DNA of 64,000 nt, taken from assembly GCF_008642355.1 (NCBI RefSeq), contig NZ_CP029193.1:7588001-7652000 (forward strand), written 5' to 3'. This document shows positions 33,401-44,700 of the stretch, one piece after another (positions within the stretch are counted from its first letter, which is position 1; each line of letters begins with the position of its first letter). A model generated the notes under the pieces. The model was not told the DNA's origin. It saw only the letters and a list, made by a program, of their open reading frames with translations, and did no database searches. Source of the DNA: Streptomyces venezuelae (GTDB lineage: Bacteria > Actinomycetota > Actinomycetes > Streptomycetales > Streptomycetaceae). The translations under genes were made by a program, and so were the position numbers.

Positions 33401-36400
33401 CGGGGACAGTGCGGGGCCCTGGGACACCCGTGGAGGACGTCCTGAGCGGACTCTTCGGCGAGATCCTCGGCCTGGGCCGGGTCGGCACCGACATGTCGTT
33501 CTTCGATCTGGGTGGGGATTCGCTGTCGGGGATGCGGTTGGTGGCGCGGGTGCGTGCGGTCCTTGATGTGGAGGTGGGGATCGGGGAGTTGTTCGGGGCG
33601 CCGACGGTGGCGGGGTTGGCGCGGTGTGTGGGTGAGCGTCTGGGTTCTGGTTCGGGTTCGGGTTCTGGTTCTGGGTTTGGTCGTCCGGTGTTGGCGGCGC
33701 GGGTGCGGCCTGATGTGGTGCCGTTGTCGTTCGCTCAGCAGCGGATGTGGTTCTTGAACCGGTTGGAGGAGACGGTTCCGGGGGCGGCTTCGGCGTACAA
33801 CTTGCCTTTGGTGTTGCGGATTTCGGGTGCGTTGGACCTCGCCGCGTTGGAGGCGGCCCTCGGTGATGTGGCGGACCGCCACGAAAGCCTGCGGACCGTC
33901 TTCCCCGAAGCGAACGGCGTTCCCCGCCAGCAGATTCTGGACGGTGCGGCGGGACGGCCGTCCCTGATCACCGTCGAGTGTGCCGCGTCCCGGGTCGAGG
34001 AAGTGCTGGCGGAAGAGGCGGGTCACGGCTTCGATTTGCGTACTGATCTGCCGTGGCGGGTGTGTGTGGTGGTGGTTGGTGCGGGTGAGTGTGTGTTGTC
34101 GGTGGTGGCGCATCACGTGGCGGTGGATGGCTGGTCGATGGGGGTGTTGGCGAGGGATTTGGAGCGGGCGTATGGGGCGCGGTGTGAGGGTCGGGCGCCG
34201 GGGTGGGCGGGGTTGCGGGTGCAGTATGCGGATTACGCGTTGTGGCAGCGGGAGGTGCTGGGGGAGCTGGAGGATCCGGCGAGTGTCCTGAGTGGTCAAC
34301 TCGCGTACTGGCGGGACCGGTTGGACGGTGTGGTGCAGGAGTTGGCGTTGCCGGTGGATCGGGCGCGTCCTGTGGTGCCGTCGTTTCGTGGGCGGTTGGT
34401 GCCGGTGGCGGCGGATGCGGAGACGCATGCGCGGTTGGTGGGTGTGGCGGGTCGTGGGCGGGCGACGATGTTCATGGTCGTGCATGCCGCGGTGGCGGTG
34501 TTGTTGTCGCGTTTGGGTGCGGGGGATGACATCACGGTCGGTACGCCCACCGCGGGGCGTGAGGATGCGGCGTTGGAGGAGTTGGCGGGGTTCTTCGTCA
34601 ACACGCTGGTGCTGCGTGCGGATGTGAGTGGCGATCCGACGTTCGCCGAGCTCGTGGAGCGGGTGCGGGCCGTGGACCTGGCCGCGTACGCGCACCAGGA
34701 CGTCCCCTTCGAACGCCTCGTCGAAGAGGTCAACCCGACGCGGTCCGTGTCCCGCAACCCTCTCTTCCAGGTCATGCTCGCCCTGGACCACGTGCCCGAG
34801 CCGCGGTGGCGCCTTCGGGGCGTGGAGGTGCGTTCCGCTTCGATGAGGGCGCCGGCCGCCCGTTTCGACCTCGCGGTGACCCTGACGGAACGCCGTGACG
34901 GACGCGGGGCCCCGGCGGGTCTCGACGGCGAGATCCTCTACGCCACCGACCTCTTCGACCACGCCACGGCCCTGTCGCTTGCGGACCGGCTCGCCCGCGT
35001 CCTCCAACAGGTCGCCGCCGACCCGGACCTCCGCCTCAGCGAGATCGACCTCCTGGCACCCGCCGAACGCACACAGATCGTGCGGCGCTGGAACGACACG
35101 GCGACCGACGTCCCGGACGCGTCGGTACCGGAGCTCTTCGAACGGTGCGCGGCTCGTTCGCCCGGGGCGGTCGCGGTCAGGTGCGGAGGTCAGACCCTGT
35201 CGTACGGGGAGCTGGAGGCGCGGGCGAACCGGCTGGCCCGACATCTGGTGGGGCTCGGGGTCGGTCCCGAGTCACGGGTGGGGCTGTGCCTGCCGCGGGG
35301 CGTCGACATGGTCGTCGCGGAGCTGGCGGTGTGGAAGGCGGGCGGTGCGTTCGTCCCGCTGGACCCGGAGTACCCGCCGGACCGCCTCGGCCACGTGCTC
35401 GCCGACAGCGCGGCGTCCGTCGTGTTGGGCGTCGCGGACACCCTCACAGCGGTTCCCGTGGGTGCGGCGCGAGTGGTCCTCCTGGACGACGGAGACATCG
35501 GGCGGGCGCTGGAGGCGGAGTCCCCCGCCTCACTCGGCGGGCGGCCGACCCGGCACCAACTGGCCTATGTGATCTATACGTCGGGTTCGACGGGTCGTCC
35601 CAAGGGTGTGGCGGTCGCGCACGGTGGTGTGGCCAATTTGGCGGCGGCGATGTGTCCGGTGCTGGGTGTGGGTGTGGGTGTTTCGGTGTTGCAGTTCGCG
35701 TCGTTCAGTTTCGACGCGGCGGTGCTGGATGTTGCGGCGACGCTGTCCGGGGGCGGCACGCTGGTGATCGCTTCCGCGGCCGAGCGGGCTGAGCCGTCGG
35801 CGCTGGCGGCGGTGATCGAGTCGGCGGGGGTGAGCACGGCCAGCGTCGTGCCGTCCCTGCTGAGCGTCCTGGACCCGGCCACGGTCTCCGGCGTACGCAC
35901 CTGGGTGCTCGGAGCCGAGCTCCTCACCGCCGGCCTCGCGAGCCGCTGGACGCCACAGGCGCGGGTGTGGAACACGTACGGCCCGACGGAAGCCACGGTG
36001 ATGGCCACCGCAGGACCCGTCGACGCCGGGATCGGGCCGGACGACGAGGCACCGCCCATCGGACGCCCGCTCGGCAACGTACGCCTGTACGTCCTTGACG
36101 GATTCCTGCGCCCCGTCCCGCCGAAAGTCGTCGGCGAGCTGTACATCGCGGGTGCGGGCCTCGCCCGAGGCTATGCGGGGCGGCCGGACCTGACGGCTGA
36201 ACGCTTCGTGGCGTGCCCGTTCCCCGGAACCTCCGGCGGCGGCGAACGCATGTACCGCACCGGGGACCTGGCCCGCTGGACGCCCGACGGGCAGTTGTCG
36301 TTCGCCGGCCGCGCGGACGAGCAGGTGAAGGTGCGCGGGTTCCGCGTGGAGCCCGGGGAGGTCGAGGCCGTGCTGACCCGGCACGAAGCGGTCGGCCAGG

Positions 36401-39400
36401 CGGTCGTCGTGGCCCGCCAGGACGGCGGACCGGACAGCGACAAACGCCTCGTCGCCTACGTGGTCCCCGACGACCGGCGGCTTCACCACCAGCACTCGCG
36501 TCGCGACGACGCCGACCTCATCGACTCCATTGATCCCATCGACCCCATCGACCCCGTCGACCCCCAGGAACTGCGCGCGTACGCGGCCCGGACCCTGCCC
36601 GAGTACATGGTCCCGGTGGCCGTGCTGGTCCTGGACGCCCTGCCGCTCACCGTGAACGGCAAGCTCGACCGGGCGGCTCTCCCCGCTCCCGACTTCGCCG
36701 CCCGCGTATCCCGGCGCGAACCGCGGACGCAGACCGAGGAGATCCTGTGCGGCCTGTTCGCGGAGGTACTCGGCCTGGAGTGGGTCGGGATCGAGGACGG
36801 GTTCTTCGATCTGGGTGGGGATTCGCTGTCGGGGATGCGGTTGGTGGCGCGGGTGCGTGCGGTCCTTGATGTGGAGGTGGGGATCGGGGAGTTGTTCGGG
36901 GCGCCGACGGTGGCGGGGTTGGCGCGGTGTGTGGGTGAGCGTCTGGGTTCTGGTTCGGGTTCTGGTTCTGGGTTTGGTCGTCCGGTGTTGGCGGCGCGGG
37001 TGCGGCCGGATGTGGTGCCGTTGTCGTTCGCTCAGCAGCGGATGTGGTTCTTGAACCGGTTGGAGGAGACGGTTCCGGGGGCGGCTTCGGCGTACAACTT
37101 GCCTTTGGTGTTGCGGATTTCGGGCGCGTTGGACCTCGCCGCGTTGGAGGCTGCGCTGGGTGATGTGGCGGACCGCCACGAAAGCCTGCGGACCGTCTTC
37201 CCCGACATCGACGGCGTCCCCCACCAGCAGGTGCGGCACGGCGATGCCGGACGGCCGCCTCTGGTCGTCGTGCGGGCCGACGACATGACCGACGGGGGCG
37301 GGACCGCTGTCGACCGCATGCTCGCCGCGCAGCTGGCGACCGGCTTCGATTTGCGTACTGATCTGCCGTGGCGGGTGTGTGTGGTGGTGGTTGGTGCGGG
37401 TGAGTGTGTGTTGTCGGTGGTGGCGCATCACGTGGCGGTGGATGGCTGGTCGATGGGGGTGTTGGCGAGGGATTTGGAGCGGGCGTATGGGGCGCGGTGT
37501 GAGGGTCGGGCGCCGGGGTGGGCGGGGTTGCGGGTGCAGTATGCGGATTACGCGTTGTGGCAGCGGGAGGTGCTGGGGGAGCTGGAGGATCCGGCGAGTG
37601 TCCTGAGTGGTCAACTGGCTTATTGGCGGGACCGGTTGGACGGTGTGGTGCAGGAGTTGGCGTTGCCGGTGGATCGGGCGCGTCCTGTGGTGCCGTCGTT
37701 TCGTGGGCGGTTGGTGCCGGTGTCGGCGGATGCGGAGACGCATGCGCGGTTGGTGGGTGTGGCGGGTCGTGGGCGGGCGACGATGTTCATGGTCGTGCAT
37801 GCCGCGGTGGCGGTGTTGTTGTCGCGTTTGGGTGCGGGGGATGACATCACGGTCGGTACGCCCACCGCGGGGCGTGAGGATGCGGCGTTGGAGGAGTTGG
37901 CGGGGTTCTTCGTCAACACGCTGGTGCTGCGTGCGGATGTGAGTGGCGATCCGACGTTCGCCGAGCTCGTGGAGCGGGTGCGGGCCGTGGACCTGGCCGC
38001 GTACGCGCACCAGGACGTCCCCTTCGAACGCCTCGTCGAAGAGCTGAACCCCACCCGCTCCCTCTCGCGCAACCCGTTGTTCCAGGTGATGCTCGCCCTC
38101 CAGAACATTCCCGAGGTCACCTGGGGCCTGCCGGGCGTGGACGTCCGCCCCGCACCCCTGCCGCCCGAACTCGCCGCCCGTTTCGACCTGGCCGTGTCCG
38201 TCGTGGAGCGCCGTGACGAACACGGCGCCCCCGCCGGTCTCGACGGCGAGATCCTCTACGCCACCGACCTCTTCGACCACGCCACGGCCCTGTCGCTTGC
38301 GGACCGGCTCGCCCGCGTCCTCCAACAGGTCGCCGCCGACCCGGACCTCCGCCTCAGCGAGATCGACCTCCTGGCACCCGCCGAACGCACACAGATCGTG
38401 CGGCGCTGGAACGACACGACGGCGCCCGTCCCGGACGCCCTGGCCCCCGAACTGTTCGGCCGACGGGTCGAGGCGTCGCCGGACACCGTGGCGTTGGTGT
38501 CCGGCGAACAGTGCCTCACCTACGCGGAGTTGGGGGCGGAGGCGGGCCGTCTGGCGCGGTATTTGGTGGGGTTGGGTGTGGGGCCTGAGGTGCGGGTGGC
38601 TGTGGTGGGTGAGCGGTCCGTGTCGTTGGTGGTGGCGTTGTTGGGGGTGTCGTTGGCGGGGGGTGTGTTCGTTCCGGTGGATGCGGGTTATCCGGCGGAG
38701 CGGGTGGGGTTTGTGCTTCGTGATGTGGGTCCTGCGGTGGTGGTGTGCTCGGTGGGGTCGCGGGGTGTGGTGCCGGAGGGGTTTGCGGGTCGGGTCGTGG
38801 TGGTGGATGACCCGGTGGTGGCGGCGGAGATCGCCGGGTGCGCTCCCGGACCGGTGCAGGGCGGGGAGCGGCTGGGGGCGTTGTCGGCCGCGCATGCCGC
38901 GTACGTCATCTACACCTCCGGTTCCACCGGCACCCCCAAGGGCGTCACCGTCTCGCACGAAAGCCTGCGCAACCTCGTCGCGGAGAACGTGCGGCGCTAC
39001 GCCCTCGACCCGGACAGCCGGGTCCTGCAACTCGTCTCGCCGAGCTTCGACGTCTCCCTCGCCGACATCTGGCCCACCCTGTGCGCGGGCGGCCGACTCG
39101 TGCTCGCCCCGACCCGCCTGGACATATCCGGCGACGAACTCTCCCGCCTGCTGCGCACCCGGCGCGTCACCCATGCCGCGATCCCCCCGACCTTTCTCTC
39201 GCAGCTGCCCCCGGAGGAACTGCCCGACCTGGGCCTGCTCATCACGGGCGGCGAGGCCATGCCGGCGGAGGTGCGCAGGCGCTGGTCGGCCGGACGCGCC
39301 ATGTACAACCAGTACGGGGTCACCGAGTCGACGATCATCTCGACGACCGCCCTGATCCGCGACAGCGAGGGGCCGCCCCCGATCGGGCGCCCGGTCGCCA

Positions 39401-41715
39401 ACACCCAGGCGTACGTCCTGGACGCGTCTCTGCGCCCCGTCCCCGTGGGTGTGGCGGGGGAGCTGTACGTCGCCGGTGCCGGGCTCGCCCGCGGCTACCT
39501 GGGCCGCGCGGGCCTCTCCGCCCAACGGTTCGTGGCGAACCCGTTCGGTCCCGGCCGCCGGATGTACCGCACCGGCGACGTCGTCCGCTGGACCGGCGAC
39601 GGCGAGCTCGTCTTCGCGGGCCGCGCCGACGACCAGATCAAGATCCGGGGCCACCGCATCGAACCCGGCGAGATCGAGGCCGCCCTCGCGAGCTGCCCCG
39701 GCGTACGCCACGCCGCCGTCACCATCAGGGAGGACCGGCCCGGCGAGCCGCGCCTCATCGGCTACGTCGCCGCGGACGACGGCACGGTCGACGGCCGGAC
39801 GGTCCGCGAGTACGTCACCGGCGTACTCCCCGAATACATGGTGCCGACGGCCGTACTGGTCCTCGACGCCCTGCCGCGCACCGCCAACGGCAAGGTCGAC
39901 CGGGCCGCGCTGCCCGCCCCCGACTTCACGGGACGCGTCACGAGCCGCGAGCCGAGGACCGCCACCGAGGAGATCTTCTGCTCGCTGTACGCCGACATGC
40001 TGGGCCTCGACCGGGTCGGCGCCGAGGACAGCTTCTTCGAGCTGGGCGGCGACTCGATCAGCTCGATGCAACTGGTGTCCCGGGCCCGCCGCGCCGGTCT
40101 GGTCGTGACGCCCCGGCAGGTCTTCGAGGAGAAGACCCCGGAACGCCTCGCGGAAGTGGCGGAGCTCGCCGGGGCCCAGGCCGAGACGGACGACGTCGGC
40201 GTCGGCGAAGTGCCGTGGACGCCGGTGATGCGGGCCTTCGGGGAGAAGGTCGCGGGCCCGGACTTCACCCAGTGGATGACACTCGGCGTACCGGCCGGGC
40301 TCGGCCTCGACGTCCTCACGGGCGGCGTCGCCGCGCTCCTGGACACCCACGACATGCTGCGCGCCCGCACCGTGCCCGGCGAGCCGAAGCTGGTCGTCGG
40401 CGAGCCCGGGTCGGTCCAGGCGGAGGCCGCGGTGTCCCGCGTCGACGCGACAGCCGCCGACAGCGGGTCCCTGGACGACATCGCGGGCCGGGCAGCACGG
40501 GAAGCGGCCCGCGGGCTCGACCCGGCGGCAGGAACGATGCTGCGGGCCGTCTGGGTCGACGCGGGCCCGGACCGCACCGGCCGCGTGGTCCTGATCGCCC
40601 ACCACCTGGTGGTGGACGGCGTGTCCTGGCGCGTCCTCGTCCCGGATCTGCGGGCCGCCTGCGAGGCGGTGGCCGCGGGCCGCACACCCCGGCTCGACCC
40701 AGTGGGAACGTCCTTCCGCCGCTGGTCCGAACTCCTGACCGCACAGGCGACGGACGAGTCCCGCCTCGCGGAACTGCCGGACTGGCTGACCCTGCTCGGG
40801 GAACACCGGCGACCCCTGGCGGGCCGGGCCCTGGACCCGCACGTCGACACCTCCCGCACCCTGCGCCGCCGCTCGTGGACCGTTCCGCCGGAGCAGGTCG
40901 AAACGCTGGTCGGCAGGGCACCGGCCGCCTTCCACTGCGGGGTGCACGAGGTGCTCCTCGCCACCCTCGCGGGCGCGGTGACGCACTGGCGCCCCGACAC
41001 CGCCTCCGGGCTGCTCCTCGACATCGAGGGACACGGGCGCGAGCCGATCGACGGGACCGACCTGCTGCGCACCGTCGGCTGGTTCACGAGCGCACATCCG
41101 GTGCGTATCGAGGTGACCGGCACGGACCTGGACGACGCTATGGCCGGCGGCAGGGCTGCCGGTACGTTGGTGAAGGCCGTCAAGGAGCAGGTGAGGGCGG
41201 TCCCCGGAGACGGACTCGGCTACGGCCTGTTGCGCCATCTGAACCCCCGGACGGCCCCGGTCCTGCGGGCCGCACCGGCGGCGGAGATCGGCTTCAACTA
41301 CCTCGGCCGGTTCGCGGCGGCGGCCGACGCCGGACCAGAGACCGCGGGCCCCGGGGCGGGCGCCGGAGGGGTCGGCGCCTGGCAGCTGGCGGGGCCGACC
41401 GGAGCCGGCGGCACGGACGGCTCGGACACACCGGCCCCGCACGTACTGGAGGGCATCGCGGTCGTCCGGGACACACCGGATGGCCCCGAACTCACCGTCA
41501 CGCTCAGCCGGCCGCGACGGCTCCTCACCGACACCGACGTGGAACGGATCGGCGGGACCTGGGTGCGGCTGCTCGCCGGCCTAGCCGCCCACACCGACGA
41601 CCCGGACGCGGGCGGACACACTCCGTCCGACTTCCACCTCCTCGACCTGGAGCAGGACGAGGTCGACCAGTTCCAAGCGATAGCAGCGAAGCTCGAGGGA
41701 GGCCTGTCCCGGTGA
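30487..41715 (+). CDS. NRPS1, three modules: C*-A(Hpg)-T, C-A(Dpg?)-T, C-A(X)-T-E
   Basis: About 3742 residues. Module 1: an EntF-like starter C domain (10-440) whose HHxxxDG reads DHLLMDA, A1 (465-970, code DVFHLGLLCK, Hpg) and T1 (LGGDSL, Ser near 1012). Module 2: an LCL-type C (1075-1500, HHVAVDG), A2 (1545-2070, DALSVGTVMK, inferred Dpg) and T2 (Ser near 2113). Module 3: an LCL C (2175-2605), A3 (2650-3150, DVAAIGQIIK, unassigned, with GVTE replacing GPTE), T3 (Ser near 3190) and a full E domain ([26 protein letters not shown]). Predicted output is L-Hpg, L-Dpg, D-X. The two T-C units are near-identical duplicates. Two adjacent ATGs occur (30487, 30490); the second has better ribosome-site spacing. 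Confidence 0.9.
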   Translation: MMNGNAARTLPLLDAQEGIWLAQRVSGSRRLYSVGQYVDIHGPVVPHLFERALRQLTDETEILHARFEDDGAGGARMTFPPPETHALLDFHDLTEEEDPRKAAEAWMRAELDQEIASHADRLYAHALFRLAPDHHIWYQRYDHLLMDAYGCSLLARRTADVYTALLTGRPCAPAQHAPLRALMDEESAHRASERQEADRRYWHEHFADRPDLTGIPGHTTPEAGPGDVLRETGHLPSHAVTALRAAAARAEASWPRLVVAAVAAFVGRLGGTDEAILSLPVAGRTGDRARRTPCTMANILPLRVPVTASTSLLDLTRTTDTEIAALLDHQSLRGEQLRRELGWPSGDRWHFGPYVNVMPKAGETLSFGGHRSVVRDLSSRRVEEFGVLVSGAPEGQDMEITFEANSALYDRPWLRSALQAFLRFLTRTTADPSQPVGAVPWLDAAERAHVLDRWNATEGPAAPAADTVPKLLARHLAWSSDAVAVTDGERTVTYAELDRESGRLAAYLAHEGVARGDRVAVVMERSVDLIVALLAVWRAGAAFVPVDVEYPAERVAFLLADSRPTAVLCAEAHRDAIPAVHEACLVVLDDPRVCAAVAGCRADGPGVWVGGGDVAYVMYTSGSSGVPKGVVVAHGAVAGLVGGSGWSVGAGDAVLMHAPHAFDVSLFEVWVPLVAGGRVVVAGAGVVDAGGVRSAVGVGVSVVHVTAGVFRVLAEEFPGCFAGLREVLTGGDVVPAGAVARVRGACPGVAVRHLYGPTEITLCATTHHLGPEARAGRTLPIGRPLADRQVYVLDTTLQPVPAGVVGELYIAGTGLAYGYLGRPGLSAGRFVACPFGDGLGAGRRMYRTGDLVRWTANGDLLFVGRADEQVKVRGFRVEPGEIEAVLAGHEAVGQAVVVARQDGQGAEKRLIGYVVPDGGGRDVDADSLRAYVAERLPEYMVPAAVLVLDALPLTANGKVDRAALPAPDFEGAGTVRGPGTPVEDVLSGLFGEILGLGRVGTDMSFFDLGGDSLSGMRLVARVRAVLDVEVGIGELFGAPTVAGLARCVGERLGSGSGSGSGSGFGRPVLAARVRPDVVPLSFAQQRMWFLNRLEETVPGAASAYNLPLVLRISGALDLAALEAALGDVADRHESLRTVFPEANGVPRQQILDGAAGRPSLITVECAASRVEEVLAEEAGHGFDLRTDLPWRVCVVVVGAGECVLSVVAHHVAVDGWSMGVLARDLERAYGARCEGRAPGWAGLRVQYADYALWQREVLGELEDPASVLSGQLAYWRDRLDGVVQELALPVDRARPVVPSFRGRLVPVAADAETHARLVGVAGRGRATMFMVVHAAVAVLLSRLGAGDDITVGTPTAGREDAALEELAGFFVNTLVLRADVSGDPTFAELVERVRAVDLAAYAHQDVPFERLVEEVNPTRSVSRNPLFQVMLALDHVPEPRWRLRGVEVRSASMRAPAARFDLAVTLTERRDGRGAPAGLDGEILYATDLFDHATALSLADRLARVLQQVAADPDLRLSEIDLLAPAERTQIVRRWNDTATDVPDASVPELFERCAARSPGAVAVRCGGQTLSYGELEARANRLARHLVGLGVGPESRVGLCLPRGVDMVVAELAVWKAGGAFVPLDPEYPPDRLGHVLADSAASVVLGVADTLTAVPVGAARVVLLDDGDIGRALEAESPASLGGRPTRHQLAYVIYTSGSTGRPKGVAVAHGGVANLAAAMCPVLGVGVGVSVLQFASFSFDAAVLDVAATLSGGGTLVIASAAERAEPSALAAVIESAGVSTASVVPSLLSVLDPATVSGVRTWVLGAELLTAGLASRWTPQARVWNTYGPTEATVMATAGPVDAGIGPDDEAPPIGRPLGNVRLYVLDGFLRPVPPKVVGELYIAGAGLARGYAGRPDLTAERFVACPFPGTSGGGERMYRTGDLARWTPDGQLSFAGRADEQVKVRGFRVEPGEVEAVLTRHEAVGQAVVVARQDGGPDSDKRLVAYVVPDDRRLHHQHSRRDDADLIDSIDPIDPIDPVDPQELRAYAARTLPEYMVPVAVLVLDALPLTVNGKLDRAALPAPDFAARVSRREPRTQTEEILCGLFAEVLGLEWVGIEDGFFDLGGDSLSGMRLVARVRAVLDVEVGIGELFGAPTVAGLARCVGERLGSGSGSGSGFGRPVLAARVRPDVVPLSFAQQRMWFLNRLEETVPGAASAYNLPLVLRISGALDLAALEAALGDVADRHESLRTVFPDIDGVPHQQVRHGDAGRPPLVVVRADDMTDGGGTAVDRMLAAQLATGFDLRTDLPWRVCVVVVGAGECVLSVVAHHVAVDGWSMGVLARDLERAYGARCEGRAPGWAGLRVQYADYALWQREVLGELEDPASVLSGQLAYWRDRLDGVVQELALPVDRARPVVPSFRGRLVPVSADAETHARLVGVAGRGRATMFMVVHAAVAVLLSRLGAGDDITVGTPTAGREDAALEELAGFFVNTLVLRADVSGDPTFAELVERVRAVDLAAYAHQDVPFERLVEELNPTRSLSRNPLFQVMLALQNIPEVTWGLPGVDVRPAPLPPELAARFDLAVSVVERRDEHGAPAGLDGEILYATDLFDHATALSLADRLARVLQQVAADPDLRLSEIDLLAPAERTQIVRRWNDTTAPVPDALAPELFGRRVEASPDTVALVSGEQCLTYAELGAEAGRLARYLVGLGVGPEVRVAVVGERSVSLVVALLGVSLAGGVFVPVDAGYPAERVGFVLRDVGPAVVVCSVGSRGVVPEGFAGRVVVVDDPVVAAEIAGCAPGPVQGGERLGALSAAHAAYVIYTSGSTGTPKGVTVSHESLRNLVAENVRRYALDPDSRVLQLVSPSFDVSLADIWPTLCAGGRLVLAPTRLDISGDELSRLLRTRRVTHAAIPPTFLSQLPPEELPDLGLLITGGEAMPAEVRRRWSAGRAMYNQYGVTESTIISTTALIRDSEGPPPIGRPVANTQAYVLDASLRPVPVGVAGELYVAGAGLARGYLGRAGLSAQRFVANPFGPGRRMYRTGDVVRWTGDGELVFAGRADDQIKIRGHRIEPGEIEAALASCPGVRHAAVTIREDRPGEPRLIGYVAADDGTVDGRTVREYVTGVLPEYMVPTAVLVLDALPRTANGKVDRAALPAPDFTGRVTSREPRTATEEIFCSLYADMLGLDRVGAEDSFFELGGDSISSMQLVSRARRAGLVVTPRQVFEEKTPERLAEVAELAGAQAETDDVGVGEVPWTPVMRAFGEKVAGPDFTQWMTLGVPAGLGLDVLTGGVAALLDTHDMLRARTVPGEPKLVVGEPGSVQAEAAVSRVDATAADSGSLDDIAGRAAREAARGLDPAAGTMLRAVWVDAGPDRTGRVVLIAHHLVVDGVSWRVLVPDLRAACEAVAAGRTPRLDPVGTSFRRWSELLTAQATDESRLAELPDWLTLLGEHRRPLAGRALDPHVDTSRTLRRRSWTVPPEQVETLVGRAPAAFHCGVHEVLLATLAGAVTHWRPDTASGLLLDIEGHGREPIDGTDLLRTVGWFTSAHPVRIEVTGTDLDDAMAGGRAAGTLVKAVKEQVRAVPGDGLGYGLLRHLNPRTAPVLRAAPAAEIGFNYLGRFAAAADAGPETAGPGAGAGGVGAWQLAGPTGAGGTDGSDTPAPHVLEGIAVVRDTPDGPELTVTLSRPRRLLTDTDVERIGGTWVRLLAGLAAHTDDPDAGGHTPSDFHLLDLEQDEVDQFQAIAAKLEGGLSR
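32281..32793 (+). repeat. A1 copy of the Hpg-specificity patch
   Basis: 513 bases covering A3-A5 core motifs of A1, nearly identical to 48247-48758 in A5 (one G fewer there and few substitutions). Codons switch here to G/T-ending forms (GTG, GGT, GGG), unlike the C-ending codons around it. This suggests recombination or gene conversion. Confidence 0.85.
33499..35100 (+). repeat. First copy of the T-C duplication in NRPS1
   Basis: Three near-identical blocks (33499-33908, 34027-34728, 34918-35100) match 36802-37206, 37342-38043 and 38236-38418. They cover T1 and most of C2. Divergent gaps between blocks mark acceptor- or donor-specific stretches. The Ser-Gly linker after T1 is one SG unit longer than after T2. 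Confidence 0.85.
35566..35764 (+). repeat. A2 copy of a Dpg-type A-domain patch
   Basis: 199 bases matching 43580-43778 in A4 with about one substitution. It spans the phosphate loop and the first code residues (FDAAVL). Confidence 0.8.
36802..38418 (+). repeat. Second copy of the T-C duplication in NRPS1
   Basis: Partner of 33499-35100, covering T2 and C3. The central blocks are both exactly 702 bases, with only a few synonymous-looking changes. Confidence 0.85.
38527..38952 (+). repeat. A3 copy of an A-domain N-terminal patch
   Basis: 426 bases nearly identical to 57225-57650 in A7. It covers the start of the A domain up to the [10 protein letters not shown] loop; one visible change is GCC versus TTT in a single region. 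The specificity regions that follow are entirely different, so the shared patch stops before the binding pocket. Confidence 0.85.
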
Positions 41716-44700
41716 AGTCTTCAACCGCCGCCCACGGCGCGGCCCTGGCCGAGGTGTGGCCCCTGTCGCCACTGCAGGAAGGGCTGCTGTTCCACGCGGA
41801 CTTCGACGACCGGGGCCCCGACGTCTACGCCGTCCAGTTCCTCCTGGACGTGACAGGACCCCTGGACCCGGACCGGCTTCGCGCCTCCTGGAAGACGCTC
41901 CTCGACCGGCACGCGGCACTGCGGGCCAGCTTCCACCGCAGGAAGTCCGGCGAGGCGGTACAGCTCATCACCCGCAACGTGCCGCTGCCCTGGCGCGAGG
42001 TCGACCTCACGGACCTCACCGAGCCGCAGCACACGACCGGCCAGAACGCGACCAGCCAGGGCATGACCGAGCAGGACATGACCGACCGGGCGGAGAAGCT
42101 CGCCGCCCAGGAACGTGCCCAGCGCCTGGACCTGACCGTCCCCCCGCTGCTCCGCCTCCTCCTGCTCCGCCTCGGCACGGAACGGCACCGCCTCGTCGTG
42201 ACCTCCCACCACCTCCTGATGGACGGCTGGTCGATGCCGGTCCTCCTGAACGAGCTCTCACAGGTGTACGAGGCGGGCGGCGGCCCGCCCGTACTGAAGC
42301 GCGCGGCCTCCTACGGTGAGTACCTGGCGTGGCTGGGACGCCAGGACAAGGAGGCCGCGCGCACGGCATGGCGTGCGGAGCTGGCCGGAGCCGACGAGCC
42401 GACGCTCGTGGCACCCGCGGACCCGAGCGGCGCGCTCGTCCTGCCGGAGGAGACACCCCTGCGCCTGTCCGAGGACGACACGCGGGCCCTGACGGAGACG
42501 GGCCGCGCCCATGGACTCACCGTGAACACGCTGGTGCAGGGCGCGTGGGCCCTGGTGCTCGCCCGCCTCACCGGACGCACGGACGTCGTCTTCGGCGCGA
42601 CCGTAGCGGGCCGCCCCGCGGAACTTCCCGGCGTGGAGTCGATGATCGGCCTGCTGATCAACACGCTGCCGGTGCGCGTACGCCTCGACGGCGCGCAGCC
42701 CGTCGCCGAGCTGCTGAGCGGCCTACAGGAGCGCCAGTCCGCCCTCATCGCCCACCAGCACCTCGGCCTGGCGGAGATCCAGAAGCTCGCCGGCCCGGGA
42801 GCTGTCTTCGACACCCTCGTGGTCTACGAGAACTACCCCACGCCGCCCGCCCGCCCGACCACCCCCGACCTCCCCGCCTTCACCGCCTCGGCGGGCCACC
42901 AGGCGACCAACTACCCGGTGACCCTCGGCATCCTCGCCACCGACCGCCACCTCCACGTGCACGTCACGTCCCGGCCGGACCTCATCCCCCAGGAGCAGGC
43001 CGCCGAGCTGGGCCGACGCCTCATCCGCGTCCTCCGGCAGATCGCGACCGACCCGACGACACCGACGGCCCGCATCGACGTCCTGGACACACCGGAGCGC
43101 GAACGCGTCGTCCGTACGTGGAACGACACGCACCGTCCGCTGCCGGGCACCTCCGTCCTGCACGACTTCGAGCACTGGGCAGCCCGTTCACCTGATGCGG
43201 TGGCGATGCGGTGTGGTGAAGAGGTTGTGTCGTACGGGGAGTTGGAGGCGAGGGCGAACGGGTTGGCCCGGTGTTTGGTGGGGTTGGGGGTGGGTCCGGA
43301 GTCGTGTGTGGGGCTGTGTCTGCCGCGTGGGGTGGGCATGGTGGTGGGGAGTTGGCGGTGTGGAAGGCGGGCGGTGCGTTCGTTCCGCTGGATCCGGAGT
43401 ATCCGGCTGACCGGTTGTCGTTCATGGTGGCCGACAGTGGTGCGCGGGTCGTTGTGAGCGCGGGCGAGGGTCTGGCGGGGGTGGCGGTCGGCGACGCGCG
43501 GGTCGTGCTGCTGGACCAGGAACAGATCGACTCCTCCGACGCCCTCCTCGACGTACGGCTTTCTGCGGATCAACTCGCGTATGTGATCTATACGTCGGGT
43601 TCGACGGGTCGTCCCAAGGGTGTGGCGGTCGCGCACGGTGGTGTGGCCAATTTGGCGGCGGCGATGCGTCCGGTGCTGGGTGTGGGTGTGGGTGTTTCGG
43701 TGTTGCAGTTCGCGTCGTTCAGTTTCGACGCGGCGGTGCTGGATGTTGCGGCGACGCTGTCCGGGGGCGGCACGCTGGCGATCGCCTCCGCCGACGAGCG
43801 GACCGAACCCTCCGCGCTCGCGGACATGATCGAGTCGACCGGCGTCACGACGGCCAGCGTCGTGCCGTCCCTGCTGAGCGTCCTGGACCCGGCCACGGTC
43901 TCCGGCGTACGTAACTGGGTGCTCGGAGCCGAGCTGTTGACGGGGGAACTGGCGAGCCGGTGGGCGCCGCAGGCGCAGGTATGGAACACCTACGGCCCGA
44001 CCGAAGCCACCGTGATGGCCACGGCGGGGCCGGTGGACGCCACGACCCGGCCGACCGGCGAACCGCCGCCCATCGGGCGCCCGTTGGGCAACGTGCGGAC
44101 GTACGTCCTTGACGGTTTCCTGCACCCGGTGCCGGTCGGGGCGACGGGGGAGCTGTACGTCGCCGGACCCGGTGTCGCCCGGGGGTATGTGGGGCGGCCG
44201 GAGCTTACGGCTGAGCGGTTCGTGGCGTGCCCGTTCGCCGAGGGGGGTGGCGGGGAGCGCATGTACCGCACCGGGGACCTGGCGCGGTGGACGACCGATG
44301 GGCGGTTGTCGTTTGTGGGGCGTGCGGATGAGCAGGTGAAGGTGCGTGGGTTCCGGGTGGAGCCGGGTGAGGTCGAGGCGGTCCTTGCCGGGCATCCCGG
44401 GGTGCGGCAGGCCGCCGTGGTCGTGCGTGAGGACCGGCCCGGGGACAAGCGGCTCGTCGGGTATGTCGTGCCCGAGGCCGAGGCCGGGGCCGAGGCCGGG
44501 GATCTGGAGATCCAGTCCGTGCAGGAGCACCTGGCGCAGGCGCTGCCCGACTACATGCGGCCCGCCTCCGTCGTGGTCCTGGAGACGCTGCCGCTGACGG
44601 TGAACGGGAAGGTGGACCGGTCTGCGCTTCCCGCGCCGGACTTCGCCGCGCGGGTCATGGGCCGTGAGCCGCGTACCGATGTCGAGCGGGTGCTGTGTGT

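Noticed and set aside
30319..41442. Very long open frames on the strand opposite NRPS1 (up to about 1970 codons)
   Set aside because: They are rich in Arg, His, Pro and Gly with no domain structure. They arise because GC-rich codon bias removes stops on the antisense strand.
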